Source: JANMAT01 sp031359995 (GTDB lineage: Bacteria; Actinomycetota; Acidimicrobiia; Acidimicrobiales; Ilumatobacteraceae). From it: DNA of 64,000 nt. The stretch covers positions 1 through 64,000 of the forward strand of contig JANMAT010000235.1 of the NCBI GenBank assembly GCA_031359995.1. Reading direction: 5' to 3'. The translations under genes were made by a program, and so were the position numbers. This document shows positions 63,190 through 64,000 of this stretch, in pieces; position 1 is the first letter of the stretch, and the number at the start of each line of letters is the position of its first letter. Below the pieces are notes generated by a model. That model saw only the letters and a list, made by a program, of their open reading frames with translations. It was not told where the DNA came from and searched no databases.

Positions 63190-64000
63190 ATGACGACCGA
63201 GTCCCTCGTCGACCAACCGGCGGTCGTGACCGCAGGCCAACTGCGGGCCGGCACGATCTCGGCGAGAGAGGTGGTGCACGCCCACCTGGCCCGCATCGAC
63301 GAGGTCGACGCAGCGGTGAACGCGGTGGTCACCCGGACCCCCGAACTGGCGCTGGACCGGGCCCGTGAGCTCGATGATCACCGGTCCCGCACCGGCACGA
63401 CGGTCGGCTCGTTGCACGGCCTGCCGATCGTCCACAAGGACCTGCTGCTCACCGCCGGGGTGCGCACGACGTTCGGCTCCCCGGGGTTCGCCGACTTCGT
63501 GCCCACGGTCGATGACCCCCTGGTCGTGCGCCTGCGCAACGCCGGGTCGGTCATGGTCGGCAAGTCGAACACGCCCGAGCTCGGCGCCGGTTCGCACACC
63601 TTCAACCCGGTGTTCGGGTTGACCCGCAACCCGTGGGACCCGACGCGCAGCTGTGGCGGCTCGAGCGGCGGCGCCGCGGTGGCCGTCGCCTGTGGCATGG
63701 CCGCGCTGGCCGACGGCTCCGATCTCGGCGGCTCGTTGCGCAACCCCCCGGGGTTCTGCGGCGTGGTCGGGCTGCGGCCGTCCATCGGTCGGGTGCCCGG
63801 CACCGGCCCGATGGCCACCCGGGCCCGCCTCGGGGTCGAGGGACCGATCGCCCGCACGGTCGCCGACGTGGCACTGCTGCTCGGCGCCATGGCGGGCCCG
63901 CACCCGGCGGCACCCACCGCGCTCGCCGATCCGGGCATCGACTTCCTGCCCCCGCTCGAACCGCTCGACGGCGCGGTGCGCGTCGCCTTCTCGATCGACC
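63190..64000 (+). CDS. Amidase-signature-family protein (3' end outside the window)
   Basis: Only the first 270 codons are present; the gene runs off the window. The amidase signature is clear: Lys in GLPIVHKDLLLTAGVRTTFG, the Gly/Ser-rich stretch SCGGSSGGAAVAVACG (cis-Ser) and nucleophile region GSDLGGSLRNPPGFCGVVGL. It would hydrolyse an amide to a carboxylate and ammonia; the substrate is unknown. ATG 63190 lies 57 bases from the divergent mtnA gene. Confidence 0.85.
   Translation, partial: MTTESLVDQPAVVTAGQLRAGTISAREVVHAHLARIDEVDAAVNAVVTRTPELALDRARELDDHRSRTGTTVGSLHGLPIVHKDLLLTAGVRTTFGSPGFADFVPTVDDPLVVRLRNAGSVMVGKSNTPELGAGSHTFNPVFGLTRNPWDPTRSCGGSSGGAAVAVACGMAALADGSDLGGSLRNPPGFCGVVGLRPSIGRVPGTGPMATRARLGVEGPIARTVADVALLLGAMAGPHPAAPTALADPGIDFLPPLEPLDGAVRVAFSID

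Overview
This is a GC-rich chromosomal window with Actinomycetota character: GTG and TTG starts are common, genes overlap by ATGA/GTGA, ECF sigma factors are paired with Ser/Thr-rich membrane partners, and there is a SigB/SigF-type sigma factor with RsbW and RsbV partners. Several acyl-CoA dehydrogenases, SDRs, a thiolase/DUF35 pair, a DUF6285-like/phosphotransferase pair and a secreted protein with DTR...VVGWYG repeats suggest an Acidimicrobiia-like aerobic heterotroph. That placement is inference; no rRNA or other taxonomic marker is present, and I saw no tRNA or CRISPR array.

Layout. (1) 1-12.9 kb is a decaying genomic island. An acyl-CoA dehydrogenase interrupted by an in-frame TAG is followed by a broken tyrosine integrase, a HicA/HicB-like pair and an unknown gene. 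The last 23 codons of the dehydrogenase recur at 3.6 kb and 12.7 kb, as expected for att sites of elements inserted at the gene's 3' end. Between the last two copies lie three ECF sigma modules (one broken) and a large secreted protein. (2) 13.0-25.5 kb is an envelope and signalling region: a MacB/FtsX-type ABC exporter divergent from an unusual double-module histidine kinase and NarL regulator, then an OmpR-type two-component system divergent from a four-gene ABC/lipoprotein operon. (3) 25.5-29.6 kb is a general-stress block: dps, an anti-sigma-like ATPase, rsbW-sigF-rsbV and an AI-2E family permease. Closely matching SigB/SigF-type promoters precede dps and the sigma operon. (4) 30.4-45 kb is a catabolic cluster: thiolase and DUF35 protein, SDRs, enoyl-CoA hydratase, acyl-CoA dehydrogenase, SMP-30-type lactonase, TetR regulator, and a branched-chain-type ABC importer whose inner permease and ATPase are fused, ending with an SDR and a cyclase-family hydrolase. 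Two near-identical 24-bp palindromes mark its two main operon starts and probably define one regulon.

(5) 45-64 kb carries a phosphotransferase/DUF6285/SDR operon, a frameshifted isopenicillin-N-synthase-like oxygenase, an ECF sigma/anti-sigma pair beside a Ser/Thr/Asp-rich repeat protein, an ALDH7-type dehydrogenase with an FAD-linked oxidase (probably lysine or 2-hydroxyglutarate catabolism), an S41 peptidase/amidohydrolase pair, a second enoyl-CoA hydratase, a fused E1 alpha-beta 2-oxoacid dehydrogenase, a BlaI/M56 pair, an SDR/mtnA pair and the start of an amidase.

Four genes carry a stop or frameshift relative to their families (near 1087, 1574, 8800 and 47972). They may be real decay or draft-assembly errors; reads or relatives would decide.
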